Positions 35,019-44,870 of a stretch of 64,000 nucleotides of DNA are shown here, in pieces. Under the pieces are notes generated by a model. It was not told where the DNA came from and made no database searches. It was given only the letters and a program-made list of their open reading frames with translations. Source of the DNA: Hyalella azteca (Eukaryota; Arthropoda; Malacostraca; Amphipoda; Hyalellidae); NCBI RefSeq assembly GCF_000764305.2, contig NW_025931635.1, positions 62,001-126,000 on the forward strand. The letters are read 5' to 3'. The stretch's first letter is position 1. Each line of letters opens with the position of its first letter. Position numbers and translations under genes: made by a program.

Positions 35019-36113
35019 CACATGCTTGGGAGGTGCACTCCTCATGCCAAGCCCGTCGAGGATCCTGCGCTTGAGGACCTCCTGCTCCCGGAGGCTCCAC
35101 AGCGGCAGGCCCGCGTCCTCGGGGGGCGGCGCGCGCTTCGGGCGACTCGCTCCTGCTGAGGGCGACACTACGGCGTCGCCGTCAGGATATAACTCGGTGT
35201 CATTTAACACATCTGTCTCACGTACACTATCTGGGTCTGTGTTATCATCATACAGATCTGTTTCATGTACGTTACGTGTATCTGTGTTGTCATCATACAG
35301 ATCTGTTTCACGTACGTTACGTAAGTCTGTATGATCATCGTATACGTCTGTTTCACGTACGTTACGTGACTCTGTATTATCATCGTACACGTCTGATTCA
35401 TGTACCTTACGTATATCTGTATTATCATCGTACACGTCTGATTCGTCATAATTTTCATTTGGATCACTATGAGCGTTCATTTTAGTATCTGCTTCATAAG
35501 CCTCTATTTCACTCGAACGCCCGTTCCCACTGAGAGGAGACATCTCCGCTTCTGCTACGATGTCTGCTCTCGTTCTATGGACGTGTAGGTCGATATTCTG
35601 CCCGTCTAATTCATCATCAGAACGTACATTTCGTTCGTGATCGTTTTTACGCGTCACGTCTGTACCCGAGTTATTCACATCCGAGCTCGAGACGACAGCT
35701 TGTACGTCACCTGCGAGAACGTCGTTAAAGGTACGTTGGTCGCTGGTCGCGACGTCGTTGTCAGTATTGTGATTATTTAGTAACGTTTGGTTTGTGTGAT
35801 TAACGTCTCGGCTCAGAGTAATCATAGTACGAGCCAAGGCAGGTCTGTAACTACACATTGGAATTAGTATGAGACTCACTATTAGAAACTTCATTAGTAA
35901 TACGATTGCACCATTGTATCTAGAACTGCCAATGCAATTATTTTCCAACTGTAACTCATTACTTCTACGTACACAGTTACAAGCGGCACAATTACAACTG
36001 CTAACACCATTTGACTTAACACAATTAGTAGTATTATCTCTCGCACAGTAATACATTTTGCTCGACAGATACATCGGTATTTTTTCATCACACTCAAGCT
36101 GTAATTTTGTCAT
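35019..36113 (-). CDS. First coding exon of a TGF-beta family ligand (prodomain part)
   Basis: The minus-strand frame from ATG 36113 encodes 365 residues and ends in phase 0 at the donor GTG|GTGAGT (35018-35013). Residues 1-73 are cysteine-rich, then comes a hydrophobic segment around MKFLIVSLILIPMCSYRPAL. A start at that methionine (35894) would give a classical signal peptide, so either ATG is possible. An S/T/N/D-rich region with N-glycosylation sites (NHT, NQT) follows. Next come five 15-residue acidic repeats of the type DVYDDNTDxRNVxET (35214-35438). Then a furin-like RPKR and EQEVLKRRILDGLGMRSAPP complete the exon. The last segment resembles the start of TGF-beta family propeptides, where a helix of IxxxILxxLxLxxxPP type is standard. 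The mature knot domain would lie in later exons not seen here. Two short upstream ATGs (36237 and about 36187) would act as uORFs. The family call rests on that one helix and is an inference. Confidence 0.55.
35214..35438 (-). repeat. In-frame coding repeat, 45 bp x 5
   Basis: Five exact-length 45-bp units encode DVYDDNTDIRKVHES, DVYDDNTESRNVRET, DVYDDHTDLRNVRET, DLYDDNTDTRNVHET and DLYDDNTDPDSVRET. A partial sixth (DVLNDTELY) follows. Changes between copies are mostly conservative, and every unit keeps a Tyr flanked by acidic residues, a favourable context for tyrosine sulfation in secreted proteins. Because 45 is divisible by three, other frames also stay open here. Confidence 0.9.
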
Positions 36114-36265
36114 TGTATATTTAATGGTAGATTTTCTGTGTTCAACTGAAATAAGAACATATAATTCGCAGGAAACACCATAGATTTTGGGCACACAACA
36201 CACCCGACGCACACTCGCGGCAGCCTGACACCGACATGCGCGGGCTTTGCTCAGCGTTGCACGAG

Positions 36266-36299
36266 TGAACGTTGACACCGAGTGGCGCCGCTTTATATA
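36266..36299 (-). promoter_or_regulatory. TATA and initiator promoter of the TGF-beta-like gene
   Basis: On the minus strand TATATAAAG (36299-36291) lies about 33 bases before TTCACT, an arthropod-type initiator with A+1 at about 36266. Spacing matches a focused TATA promoter. The first in-frame ATG is about 150 bases downstream, after two short upstream ORFs. A possible acceptor (TTCTTATTTCAG, about 36146) suggests the 5' UTR could also be spliced. Confidence 0.5.
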
Positions 36300-36350
36300 G
36301 CGGACGACGACCTGTGCATGGTCTACCGCTCTGCATCTGCGTGACCAATA

Positions 36351-36497
36351 GACCTAATAATCTTATGTTGTCTCTTGTAACTTATAAATGGGCTGTTGGA
36401 GTTTTGTATATTTTGTGAATATCCCCCGGAGACCTGATAATCTTATGTTGTCTCTTGTAACTTATAAATGGGATGTATATTTTGTGAATATCCCCCA
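36351..36497. repeat. Direct duplication upstream of the promoter, 80-bp period
   Basis: GACCTAATAATCTTATGTTG recurs at 36431 with one change, followed in both copies by TCTCTTGTAACTTATAAATG and TTTGTGAATATCCCCC. The second copy lacks a short internal piece. It lies 50-200 bp upstream of the TATA box, so a regulatory effect is possible but untested. Confidence 0.9.
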
Positions 36498-37571
36498 GTT
36501 GGGGTAATATTATTATGTATGTTGCGTTAGATTTTCACGAGATGTATTAGGATTTTTTTTAATTGAATTATATGATATGGGATTGAATTGGACGGGGAAG
36601 GTGAGAAAATAAATTTTTAAGAGAGACATGCATAGCGCGGCATGTTTTTTCGGTCAAAGCATAAAATGAACTTTGATGTAACATAATGAAATGTTTAGTA
36701 GACTTGAAGGCATAAGTACTAATCAATACCCAGGATTCAATAGAAGAAATTGCCTTAATTGCGTAAGTATGAGTGAAATATGTTGAACCCAACGAATTAA
36801 TTCATAAAGCTGTTGAGTATGTACACGTTTTAGGCTTATCTAATTAAGAAGTAAATGATTTATGAAAAGATGTTAATGATTTTAAATATCATTCAGACGT
36901 TACGAAATTACGCCAATGGATATGTTATTGGTTATCCAAGTCGATAATGACGGTAAAGTTCTGAAAGTTGCATGCAGACAGGAAGAACTTGTATCACTTT
37001 ATTGCGTTGCAGCCTCTACATATTTCAAAAGTTTTACTTTTGAATGTGTGTGAAAACAACTGTCGCAATACTTGCTTTCTACCAAAATATGATGAAATAT
37101 GTAATTTAGATAATCTTAGCACAAATGTAAGCCTAAGTGCTTACTCTGAACATTAAAAATTAATGAATTAATACCAGAAGAATTAGAATTTATAACTAAT
37201 AAAGCTAGGCGTTGTATATCCGTAGACTTAAACTCGTGCGGTGGGCAGGCCCAGATGCACGAGTGCCCCCCTGAGCTGTGGTACAGACGGCGACTCATGC
37301 TTGGAGAAGAGAGGAACATTCAAATTAAGAGACAATTTGTAATCTGTATATTTATACAAATATTTTGGAAATTGAATTTCCTTTATTCATTCTATTGGGA
37401 ATAGTTCACTAACTGCAATATATTTCTATTGCAGCTCCTGGGAATGAATGACTCATTGCGAGCTCCGTGCAATCAATCAGATCTTCTCAACTGGTGATAC
37501 TGATAGCTGGTCCGATGATGAACTTGTCTTTATCCAACAGTGGGTTGCTGATGGGAGGAAGGGCGTCTACT
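36498..37571. other. No supported gene
   Basis: AT-rich DNA. A short GC-rich stretch at 37225-37330 has a plus frame (QMHECPPELWYRRRLMLGEE) after GTGGGCAG that could be an exon or element remnant. There is no donor and I do not recognise it. Confidence 0.35.
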
Positions 37572-37713
37572 GGTGGGTGCTAGCGTAGGGGAGAGTGTCC
37601 ATCGGTGGGGCAAGCGTTGGGGAAGGTGTCCATCGGTGGGCGCAAGCCTAGGAGAGGGTGTCCGTCGGTGGGTGTAAGCGTAGAGGAGGGTGTCCATCGG
37701 TGAGTGCAAATGA
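37572..37713. repeat. Minisatellite, 32-bp unit, 4+ copies
   Basis: The unit resembles GGTGGGTGCAAGCGTAGGGG followed by AGGGTGTCCATC. Four full copies and a partial copy (GGTGAGTGCAAATG) are present. Confidence 0.9.
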
Positions 37714-37849
37714 AAAGTGTGTATAATCGTTGCGAACCTCGATGAAGGAATGCCATCAGTTTGGTACTAATATGTAAAAGCAGGTCCACCATTGAAAGGC
37801 TACAAATTTGAGCTGTCCACTATTTTGAAAATTTTATACGTCCTATTTT

Positions 37850-38008
37850 CCAAATAGTGACATACTTTACACACGTAGAACTGGTGCGCCTTCTTGCCGG
37901 ACCAAACTGGGTCATGCAGGATGACCCACTCAAAGGCACAAAATACATCACCATTTGGACAATGTCTCATCATTCATGTCAAGGTCTCATCATTTATCTC
38001 TGGTTGGC
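37850..38008. repeat. Dispersed repeat, copy B
   Basis: This matches copy A at 10051-10197: CCAAATAGTGA, then CTTGCCGGACCAAACTGGGT and GCAGGATGACCCACTCAA, then CCATTTGGACAA. Copy B carries a short internal duplication of GTCTCATCATT. Confidence 0.65.
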
Positions 38009-38570
38009 AAACGGATGATGCCCGTTGGTGCGTGTAGTATTTTCTTTTCTATTAACCTTCGCAAAGGTGCCGGGCTCGGTCTTAAAACTTGCTAGAGATT
38101 ATAATCAGCACTGTCAGTGTCGTCATGCACTCAGCTCTCAATCCCGATTTATATGTCAAATTACGCCCGTTGTTTACTGGCGTTGAAAGTCAAAATAATT
38201 AAATAACTTAAAATCCCCTTATGAAGGTAATCTAAATCCATCATTCCATAGATTCCTGCGAAATAGGAATTTTGGTAAAAGTACCGGTCGTACTTTTACA
38301 AAATTTGCTCTCAGTTTCAAAATTACCAGTTGAAGTTATACTTAAAAACATCTTTTCGCAGCGCCTGGTCGGTACCAATAAATACTCCGCCTGATATAAA
38401 CCTGTCAATCAAGAGGTTGGGACGAGCGGAGCCTTGCGAGACTTGATCTCGGCTCACTGCTTAGCTTGCCTTGGATGTGCTTGTAATTACTCGTATATTT
38501 CAAGGCATATTCAACTTGTAGGTAATTCTCACGGTGAGCATGCGAATTTATTGTCATATATGTCGAGAAA
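38009..38570. other. No gene seen
   Basis: This is single-copy-looking AT-rich DNA with nothing recognisable. Confidence 0.45.
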
Positions 38571-38640
38571 ATTATCATGATTCATGATAATTATCATGAT
38601 TCATGATAATTATCATGATTCATGATAATTATCATGATTC
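38571..38640. repeat. Palindromic tandem array, 19-bp unit, about 3.7 copies
   Basis: The unit ATTATCATGATTCATGATA is itself a near-perfect dyad (TTATCATGA, T, TCATGATAA). Adjacent units form a second dyad, TCATGATAATTATCATGA. The 70-bp block thus contains overlapping inverted repeats about every 9-10 bp, and each strand can fold on itself in many registers. Confidence 0.95.
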
Positions 38641-39260
38641 AACACATCAAGTATAATATTATAAAAGGCTTATATGTTTGATTATTCTCCGTTTGAAAAA
38701 CATTTTTGCTGGCAAAAGCAATACCAACTTCACGCCTTGGGTAATTTTCTGCAAGCTTTCAACAAAGCTATAGGCAACCAAACGAATGAAAATGTTAAAT
38801 GAAACAATATTTAAAACCAAATTTCTCTACAAAATTAATCGAATTAGTTTTTAAATATATACTAAGAAGGAGGCCTACTTGAGAAATAACCATTGCTTGC
38901 GTGAAAGAACATCTCTTAAAGCTGAAGAAGAATTTACAAAATTTCAGGGTTGAAACGATGTCCAAGGGCTGTTTCTTTTTATTATATTAGCCGTACTTAT
39001 AAAAATAAACAGGAAGTTTGCAATCAAACACGCAGGTACTGAACCATTTGTTCATTCGAGTGATCATTGAAATATTCTGTAGAAAGTAACTCACACGAGT
39101 CATACACTACTAGCAGGGCCCCAATTACGTGCGTTTGCAATTAATATAGGCTCACAAATGGGAAATTTAAAATTGACCTAAACTCTCAAAATTCAGGAAA
39201 CTTCAAAAAATAATGTCTTGGAATCCCATTACTTCGGAACAAACGTAATCAACAGGTTAT
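38641..39260. other. No gene seen
   Basis: AT-rich sequence downstream (minus strand) of the candidate terminal exon. I saw no AATAAA shortly after its stop codon. Confidence 0.4.
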
Positions 39261-39374
39261 TTAATTGGAGCTTTGGACATGAGGCGCTGGAGCGGTCAGA
39301 AGCGAAGTGTCGACACGCGCCTCCTGATTGCTTCTCTTCGACTCAACACATAACAGAACAAACTCCTGCATCTC
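39261..39374 (-). CDS. Possible 3'-terminal exon, unidentified
   Basis: The minus-strand acceptor TGATACTGAAATTTTCAG is followed in phase 0 by 37 codons and TAA. The translation starts EMQEFVLLCVESKRSNQEAR and ends TSLLTAPAPHVQSSN. Its codon composition and polarity are protein-like and its acceptor is good. The family is not recognised. The partner exon may be in the unresolved DNA to the right; the TGF-beta-like gene lies on the other side and is not connected. Confidence 0.35.
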   Translation of the reverse strand, partial: EMQEFVLLCVESKRSNQEARVDTSLLTAPAPHVQSSN

Positions 39375-40398
39375 CTGAAAATTTCAGTATCACATAGCGA
39401 GCGACAAAAATTTCCTACAGAACAAAAGCTGTAGTAAGTTAAGTGTGAGAGTTTACATGCATTCCACACCACACAAATATATTGAGGGGAAGGTGGAATG
39501 GAATGGGTTGTACAAGTAACTTTTTGCATTTTAAATAATTATAGGTATCAAGTGAAACGCCTGCATGAAATGTGTAAAGAAGAAGTTCTTTTTATCTATG
39601 AGGTTCAATTGTTGTTGGTTATTTAGGCAGTTTAATTGGAATGTCTCTCTAACATAAGTCACGTGCTCGTTTGCCAAAAAAAGTTGAAGAAATCAAGTTT
39701 AAAGACTTACCTATGTAAATAAATATGAATAAATTTTTTACACATCAAATGAGTTTAGCTCAGATATTCATCTTAAAAAAAATATTTGCCAAAGGAAAAT
39801 GTTTTCTTGAAAAATCACTCGATTATCAAATTGAATTTGAAATAAATCGAACGATTGAGCCCGGTTGAAATCCGCGAGAAATTGTCTTGGTTTTATTAAA
39901 TAATATAATAAATGTTTTATTGTTGGAAAAGTACTATGAATACAATTTTTTCTTTGAGTTGGGGAAGATACAATATGAGTTGGCAGATAACCGATAACTG
40001 ATATCCATCCGGTCACGAGATTGCATTTTTGGGAAACGGACGAAGAAAGGCCGTGTCGTGAGCGACTCGGCAATGTTGGAACTTTCCAAATTTGGATAAA
40101 AATGAAACCCAAATGTTTTAATTTTTATAAAATTAATAGATCCGTTAGAAAATTGAAAGATTCAAGATAACATGCATCATTTGTATGCACCAGATTTATT
40201 TTTTCAACAGTCATGTGCACCTTATTTATTTTTGTTAGAAAAATAACTGTAATCATAAATTAGGATGAAATATTTGAATATGATCAAAATTATAAATTGT
40301 TTTACTTACCACGGAAACGCTTTCCAGGTATTACATTTCATCAAGATTCATTTAGACTTTTAAACTTCACCAACTCATTCTTCAGTTTTAGCTTCAAC
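39375..40398. other. No supported gene
   Basis: A 114-codon minus frame at 39768-40112 has AT-driven composition and no motif. Nothing else is seen. Confidence 0.4.
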
Positions 40399-40626
40399 TC
40401 ATTCACTAATATTAAATATTTGCTGCCTATAGCCTGGTGATCCTGGGAAAACATAATACAGTTCCTCGGAACCTAAGAATTTTAAACCAAATATTGTTTG
40501 CTCGTATGAAGTCCTCCAAAATTCACTTACAAATGTTAGAAAATTGTTTCGATCCAATTGTGCTGTAATGACCTTGACGGAACTTCCAGACTCGAAGCCG
40601 GACCAAAATTTCTGCACGAATCTCAT
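40399..40626 (-). CDS. Open frame of 75 codons, doubtful
   Basis: A minus-strand frame from ATG reads MRFVQKFWSGFESGSSVKVI and later LGSEELYYVFPGSPGYRQQI before its stop. A strong donor (GTAAGT) lies inside it at about residue 31, so it may be an exon ending there rather than a whole gene. A faint resemblance to VWA/Cache-type extracellular regions is not strong enough to name. Confidence 0.2.
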   Translation of the reverse strand: MRFVQKFWSGFESGSSVKVITAQLDRNNFLTFVSEFWRTSYEQTIFGLKFLGSEELYYVFPGSPGYRQQIFNISE

Positions 40627-40837
40627 ACAAAAAGTAACACCTCATGAAAGTCTCTTTATGAAATATTTCTTAGTAGAAATGTTCCCCGTTTATAATCAGA
40701 TGATACAGTAATGATGACCGATACAGGAATACAATTGTTAAACATTTACATTCGGAAACCATTTGTGAATTATTTTCACATGAAATTAGACAGGGTAAAG
40801 GCGATGGTTTGCGTCATTGTTTAAATTTAACAATGAC

Positions 40838-41045
40838 GGAATTTGAGCCGCATCGTCTGAGGTTTAGTGGCTCAATTTGAGCCGCTCCGCCTTAGGTTTA
40901 GTTTAGTGGCTCAATTTGAGCCGCTCCGTCTCAGGTTTAGTGGCTCAATTTGAGCCGCTCCGCCTCAGGTTTAGTGGCTCAATTTGAGCCGCTCCGCCTC
41001 AGGTTTAGTGGCTCAATTTGAGCCGCTCCGCCTTAGGTTTAGTGG
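40838..41045. repeat. Minisatellite, 34-bp unit, about 6 copies
   Basis: The unit is GGTTTAGTGGCTCAATTTGA followed by GCCGCTCCGCCTCA. Copies differ at CCTCA versus CCTTA or TCTCA, and one copy duplicates TTTAG. It contains GGCTCAATTTGAGCC, a short perfect dyad in every unit. Confidence 0.95.
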
Positions 41046-41215
41046 GCGACAAATGCACCGCAACGGCAAGCATCTTCAATGAAATGCAAAGACGAGAAGC
41101 TGTGGTGATGTAAGGCTTGACTTGTGATAAGTGTCACCGTGACTTATGATGAATGCAAGCCTGACTTGCGATGAATGTGAGTAAGACGTAAGCATGAATG
41201 TAAGCATGACGACGA
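41046..41215. repeat. Degenerate repeats around TGACTTGTGATGAATG
   Basis: Between about 41108 and 41215, variants of TGACTTGTGATGAATGTAAG recur three to four times with heavy decay. It is probably an old minisatellite. Confidence 0.55.
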
Positions 41216-41671
41216 CTAAGGTGCCGCATACCGACTCCTGCTGTCTACCTGTGCACTACGTTGATGATATCTCGCAATGCGTAACGTACTTTGATGACTC
41301 AAACGGCGACAAACTTAGACGCAAAGTTCTAAATAAGAGGCTGTGATTCAGGCAGAGAGGAATGTAACGAACTGCAGCAGCTCTGGCATTAAAATAGAGA
41401 TGTCTGTTTTAACTTTTTTGCACTGTAAATAGTATTACGGATAAATAAATAGTATTCGTCAACTATATATATTTTATTCGTAATACTTCTGAATGTATAT
41501 TGTATGTTACTAAAACTAAGTGACCTTGTCTAATTCCTCTTCCGAAATAAGCTTTCTAGGAATTCTCCCTGGTTCAGGTTAGATACTTTGCAACATTAGT
41601 AGATTATTCACCACTTTATATGCAAGCGAATGGACATGGCATTTGAAGGACCTTAATTTTTATAACGATGC

Positions 41672-41759
41672 TATAGCGCGTTGACCCTGCCACGATCCAA
41701 CGCCCGTTGACGATGCGCGTTTGACCCAGCGCGTTGGATCGTTAATGAGAGGCGCTATA
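41672..41759. repeat. Nested GC-rich palindrome, 88 bp
   Basis: The outer pair is TATAGCGC (41672-41679) and GCGCTATA (41752-41759). The inner pair is ACGATCCAACGC (41692-41703) and GCGTTGGATCGT (41731-41742), a perfect 12-bp stem. The words CGTTGACC and GTTTGACCC add internal repetition. It is markedly GC-rich in AT-rich flanks. It could be a compact foldback element or a regulatory dyad. Confidence 0.8.
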
Positions 41760-43549
41760 TTGCACGCCATCGAACTGATCGAAGCTGCGTGCAGCGTTAA
41801 TACGGACCACACTGACACTGTACACATTGAACAGCGTGCAGAGCCAAGGGGAAATATAAGTGATGTCGACCGTTTACGTTATTATGATAATAAATAATAC
41901 ATTATCGGGGTTCAATATTTTCTTCTCATACAAATAATGAATTGCACTTTCTCTACTGACATGTATGATTATGACGTAACGAAACAATTTGTTGGAATGT
42001 GAGTCACTATTGCAGAGTATTTATAGATATTGGAAATAGAATACCAGAGTAATTTATAGGTAAATATTGAGGGGAAAATGATATTTCTTCTGGCAGGTAG
42101 GTTACAGGTTGATGCAGTCACAGAGCCATGACTGGCGACTGTTGGGTATAGATGTCAGTTGCTACGAGAAGCTACATAGAGATTAAAACAATTTGTAATT
42201 ACCGCACAGAGATAAGGCGTTCGCTGGGAACCTATCTGCACCCATTACCACTTGAAAACTGTCCAGTCTCACTCGATAAAACAATTCATCACAATTATCG
42301 ATCACAAATTCTATCAGTTACTCATCACTCACAATTGGTTGCACTCACCGGCGCTGTAATGAAAGAAGCATGAATATAAGCCACATGATAAAACATGTAC
42401 GTACGAGGTTCACTAAATATCATGGTCCTTCAGTGCACAAGTCCGTGCCACTTGTTTTTGCTACGTTTCCTGGGGAGTTGTCTCGGCGGGATTCTTTACT
42501 GTATCAAATTTCTCAAATGTCATCACAAAAACCTGCGCTCTCCGCTTACGGAAACCCAGGAAATAATTCTTACAGTCGCGGACACATTAATGGGCTCTCA
42601 AGCGATTCTATTAGGTTTAAATATATTTATTTACTTGAAGCTAACGATAGAGCTGATTGTATCTTAGTGTGCGCTCTTTATTTATCAGTCAATTATAATT
42701 TCTCGAATAAAATTGTAACTTCTGCTTAGAGATGAACTCCGCTTCTCTCTGTCCTTTGTTCAAATAAGCAAATAAGATAGAACTGAAATCCTCGTTATTT
42801 CCGTTGTTGAATAATTGGTCTATTTTATTGTTGTTAATTCATTGCTCCGTAACTAGAGATCTGATGCCGTTACATTATTATAGTTTATTTTATCACTTTT
42901 CTTCTTTTTACAAGTCATTACATTTAATACTTCGCTTGTTTTTATCGCATTCTAGAATTACGCGCAGAAATAAAAGTGTCATTATGCGAACATCTCTGAC
43001 TCATATTTGCAAATACTGTGTTACGACAAAACGGAGACTGTGAAAGGATGAGATTTAGGCGTTATATATTTCAAGGTCAGATCACGTCTTCTGCATTGGT
43101 AAGCTCCTACAATTTATCCGCTGAATTTTAGTACAAGCTTTTCGTGGCATCCCCCGCATGCAGTGTCATGCATTTCCTTAGGTTTCCGGAGGACGGAAAT
43201 GCTTAGCGCGTGCGACGCCAGAGTAAAAAAACAACTCAGAAAGGTGACGGTATTCAACTTCCCGTTATAATAACTTGACAGCCCACGCAGCGCGGTCAGG
43301 GGCAGATTTTTGCCTGTAAGTAAGAATGACGGGAGTTTTTTTACCGTATTAAGATTCACTAAAAAGATGAACTGAGCAAGTTTTATCGTAACTCTATTGA
43401 ACGAGTTCACGTGTTCTTGCCTTGACTCAAAGACTCCAGAAGCCTCACGTATAGTTATCAAATTTTTAAAGAAGCTGAAATGATGGGTGATTATTTAAAT
43501 ATTTTAAGTGGAATTAAAAATTAAAAAAAGGCTGGTGTTCTACGATTAT
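41760..43549. other. No firm gene; overlapping plus frames near 42.4-42.7 kb
   Basis: Plus frames of 119 (42370-42729) and 90 codons overlap in different phases, and a 115-codon minus frame lies at 43114-43461. None has a domain, a signal peptide or good splice partners. Confidence 0.35.
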
Positions 43550-43635
43550 TTCACGATAGGGGATATCTCGCATTAGGAGGGATATCTCGCAATATTAGTC
43601 CTACGATAGAGGATATCTCGCAAGGCTATCGATCT
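43550..43635. repeat. Irregular repeats of GGATATCTCGCA
   Basis: GGATATCTCGCA occurs three times at uneven spacing, with a fourth partial copy near 43740. ACGATAGGGG and ACGATAGAGG accompany two of them. Confidence 0.7.
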
Positions 43636-43797
43636 TCCTAATCCAAAGTCATTTGATTTATGATTTTAGTTGAAAAATAGAGGCGTTACTAGTCTACTGA
43701 GTGGAGAAAGGAGCAAATTCAATCGCTGAATGTTAGTAGAGGATATCTGTAGCGCCTGGAGAACGGCCGTAAAGAAGGCGCTGGTATATAGGATATA

Positions 43798-44101
43798 GGC
43801 TTAACCAATGCAGGGCGCTGGAAGGATAGGATTTACCAATGCGGGCGCTGGAAGGCTAGGCTTTACGAATGCAGGGCGCTGGAAGGATAGGCTTTACCAA
43901 TGCAGGGCTCTGGAAGGATAGGCCTTACCAATGCGGGCGCTGGAAGGCTAGGCTTTACGAATGCAGGGCGCTGGAAGGATAGGCTTTACCAATGCAGGGC
44001 TCTGGAAGGATAGGCTTTACCAATGCAGGGCTCTGGAAGGATAGGCTTTACCAATGCGGGCGCTGGAAGGATAGGATTTACCATTGCAGGGCTCTGGAAG
44101 G
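43798..44101. repeat. Minisatellite, 30/31-bp unit, about 10 copies
   Basis: Units resemble AGGGCGCTGGAAGGATAGGC followed by TTTACCAATGC. GCGCTGG and GCTCTGG variants, and ACCAATGC and ACGAATGC variants, alternate in a partial higher-order pattern. The array is cut off mid-unit by adapter sequence at 44102, so its true right end is unknown. Confidence 0.95.
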
Positions 44102-44137
44102 GTCTCTTATACACATCTAGATGTGTATAAGAGACAG
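44102..44137. other. Nextera mate-pair junction adapter (assembly artefact)
   Basis: The sequence is the Tn5 mosaic end in inverted duplicate: GTCTCTTATACACATCT then AGATGTGTATAAGAGACAG, missing only the first two bases of the 38-bp junction adapter. Its translation gives the well-known contaminant peptide PVSYTHLDVYKR. Sequences on its two sides come from the ends of a circularised library fragment and are not adjacent in the genome. Confidence 0.98.
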
Positions 44138-44870
44138 GTATCTCTCTCTCCAATTTCCATTCAGGATGACCAAGTTCTACTGCCTTCTTTTCTGAAAAAA
44201 CCATTATCATTTTCATGATACTATCATCAAACAGAGATTGGAATGCACTTATTGGCGTATCTATGTTTTTACTGATGCCAGTAAGTCCAGATGCCACGCG
44301 CAGAGTATTTCACCTCAAAGTTCTTCGGTTAGTGTAAGGGGCTTTTTTCTTCCAGTTTGTCCCATCTCTTGATTGTATGTAGTCATAATCATCATCGTCT
44401 CCATCAGAGATTTCTTCAGAACTAGAAGCTGAGGAATCCTCTTCATTAGGCAAGAGCTGGTCTTCATCTCCTGAATCTTCATCACATATTAGTTCTTCAC
44501 TATCGACCTCCAAATCTGATAAATTATTCATAACTTCTATTTCATCACCAGTAAGAAATTTACGAGACATTGCTAAGGTGATTGAATCTGTAAAAGGCCA
44601 AAAAATAATTAATTTTAATGTAGAATAAATTTTACGATGAAATTTCTGGTCAACACCTCTTCCCGAAATGGGGTCATGAATGACCCCGACGTCATAACTA
44701 CAAAACTATCATAGTGATTCTCAAGACATTTCCTTCTAATGTTTTACACTTCATTTCAGAAATAAAACCAAAGTTTGATGAATTTTTAGCAGGTAGTTTA
44801 TATGTATATAATTGCAAAATTTCACATTCTGGGGTCATTTCTGACCCCATTTTGGGTCTCGAAGGGTTAA
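44138..44870 (-). mobile_element. piggyBac element, 5' part, transposase broken
   Basis: Reading on the minus strand, the element begins at TTAA (44867-44870), the piggyBac target, and continues CCCTTCGAGACCCAAAATGG. Two subterminal dyads, GGGGTCATTTCTGACCCC (44831-44848) and GGGGTCATGAATGACCCC (44670-44687), flank the leader. A 3' splice site (GGCCTTTTACAG) precedes ATG at 44570. The frame encodes an acidic N-terminus (SGDEDQLLPNEEDSSASSSE, SDGDDDDYDYI) and RDGTNWKKKAPY. After an in-frame TGA at 44310-44312 it continues ISAFQSLFDDSIMKMIMVF, typical of the start of the DDE_Tnp_1_7 domain. The sequence stops at the adapter (44137), so the catalytic core and 3' end are absent. This copy is non-autonomous as assembled. 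Confidence 0.85.

Noticed and set aside
35005..35334. Plus-strand open frames of 60-109 codons over the TGF-beta-like exon
   Set aside because: They are antisense shadows created by the 45-bp repeat and GC-rich composition of the minus-strand exon. They have no splice sites of their own.
40399..40626. Identification as a calcium-channel alpha2/delta (VWA/Cache) exon
   Set aside because: Only a loose GSEE...FPG resemblance is seen, and an internal GTAAGT donor disrupts the match.
42370..42729. 119-codon plus frame as a gene
   Set aside because: A 90-codon frame overlaps in another phase. There is no signal, domain or splice evidence for either.
43986..44297. 103-codon minus frame as one gene
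   Set aside because: Only its first third is piggyBac transposase. The rest is adapter and minisatellite sequence.
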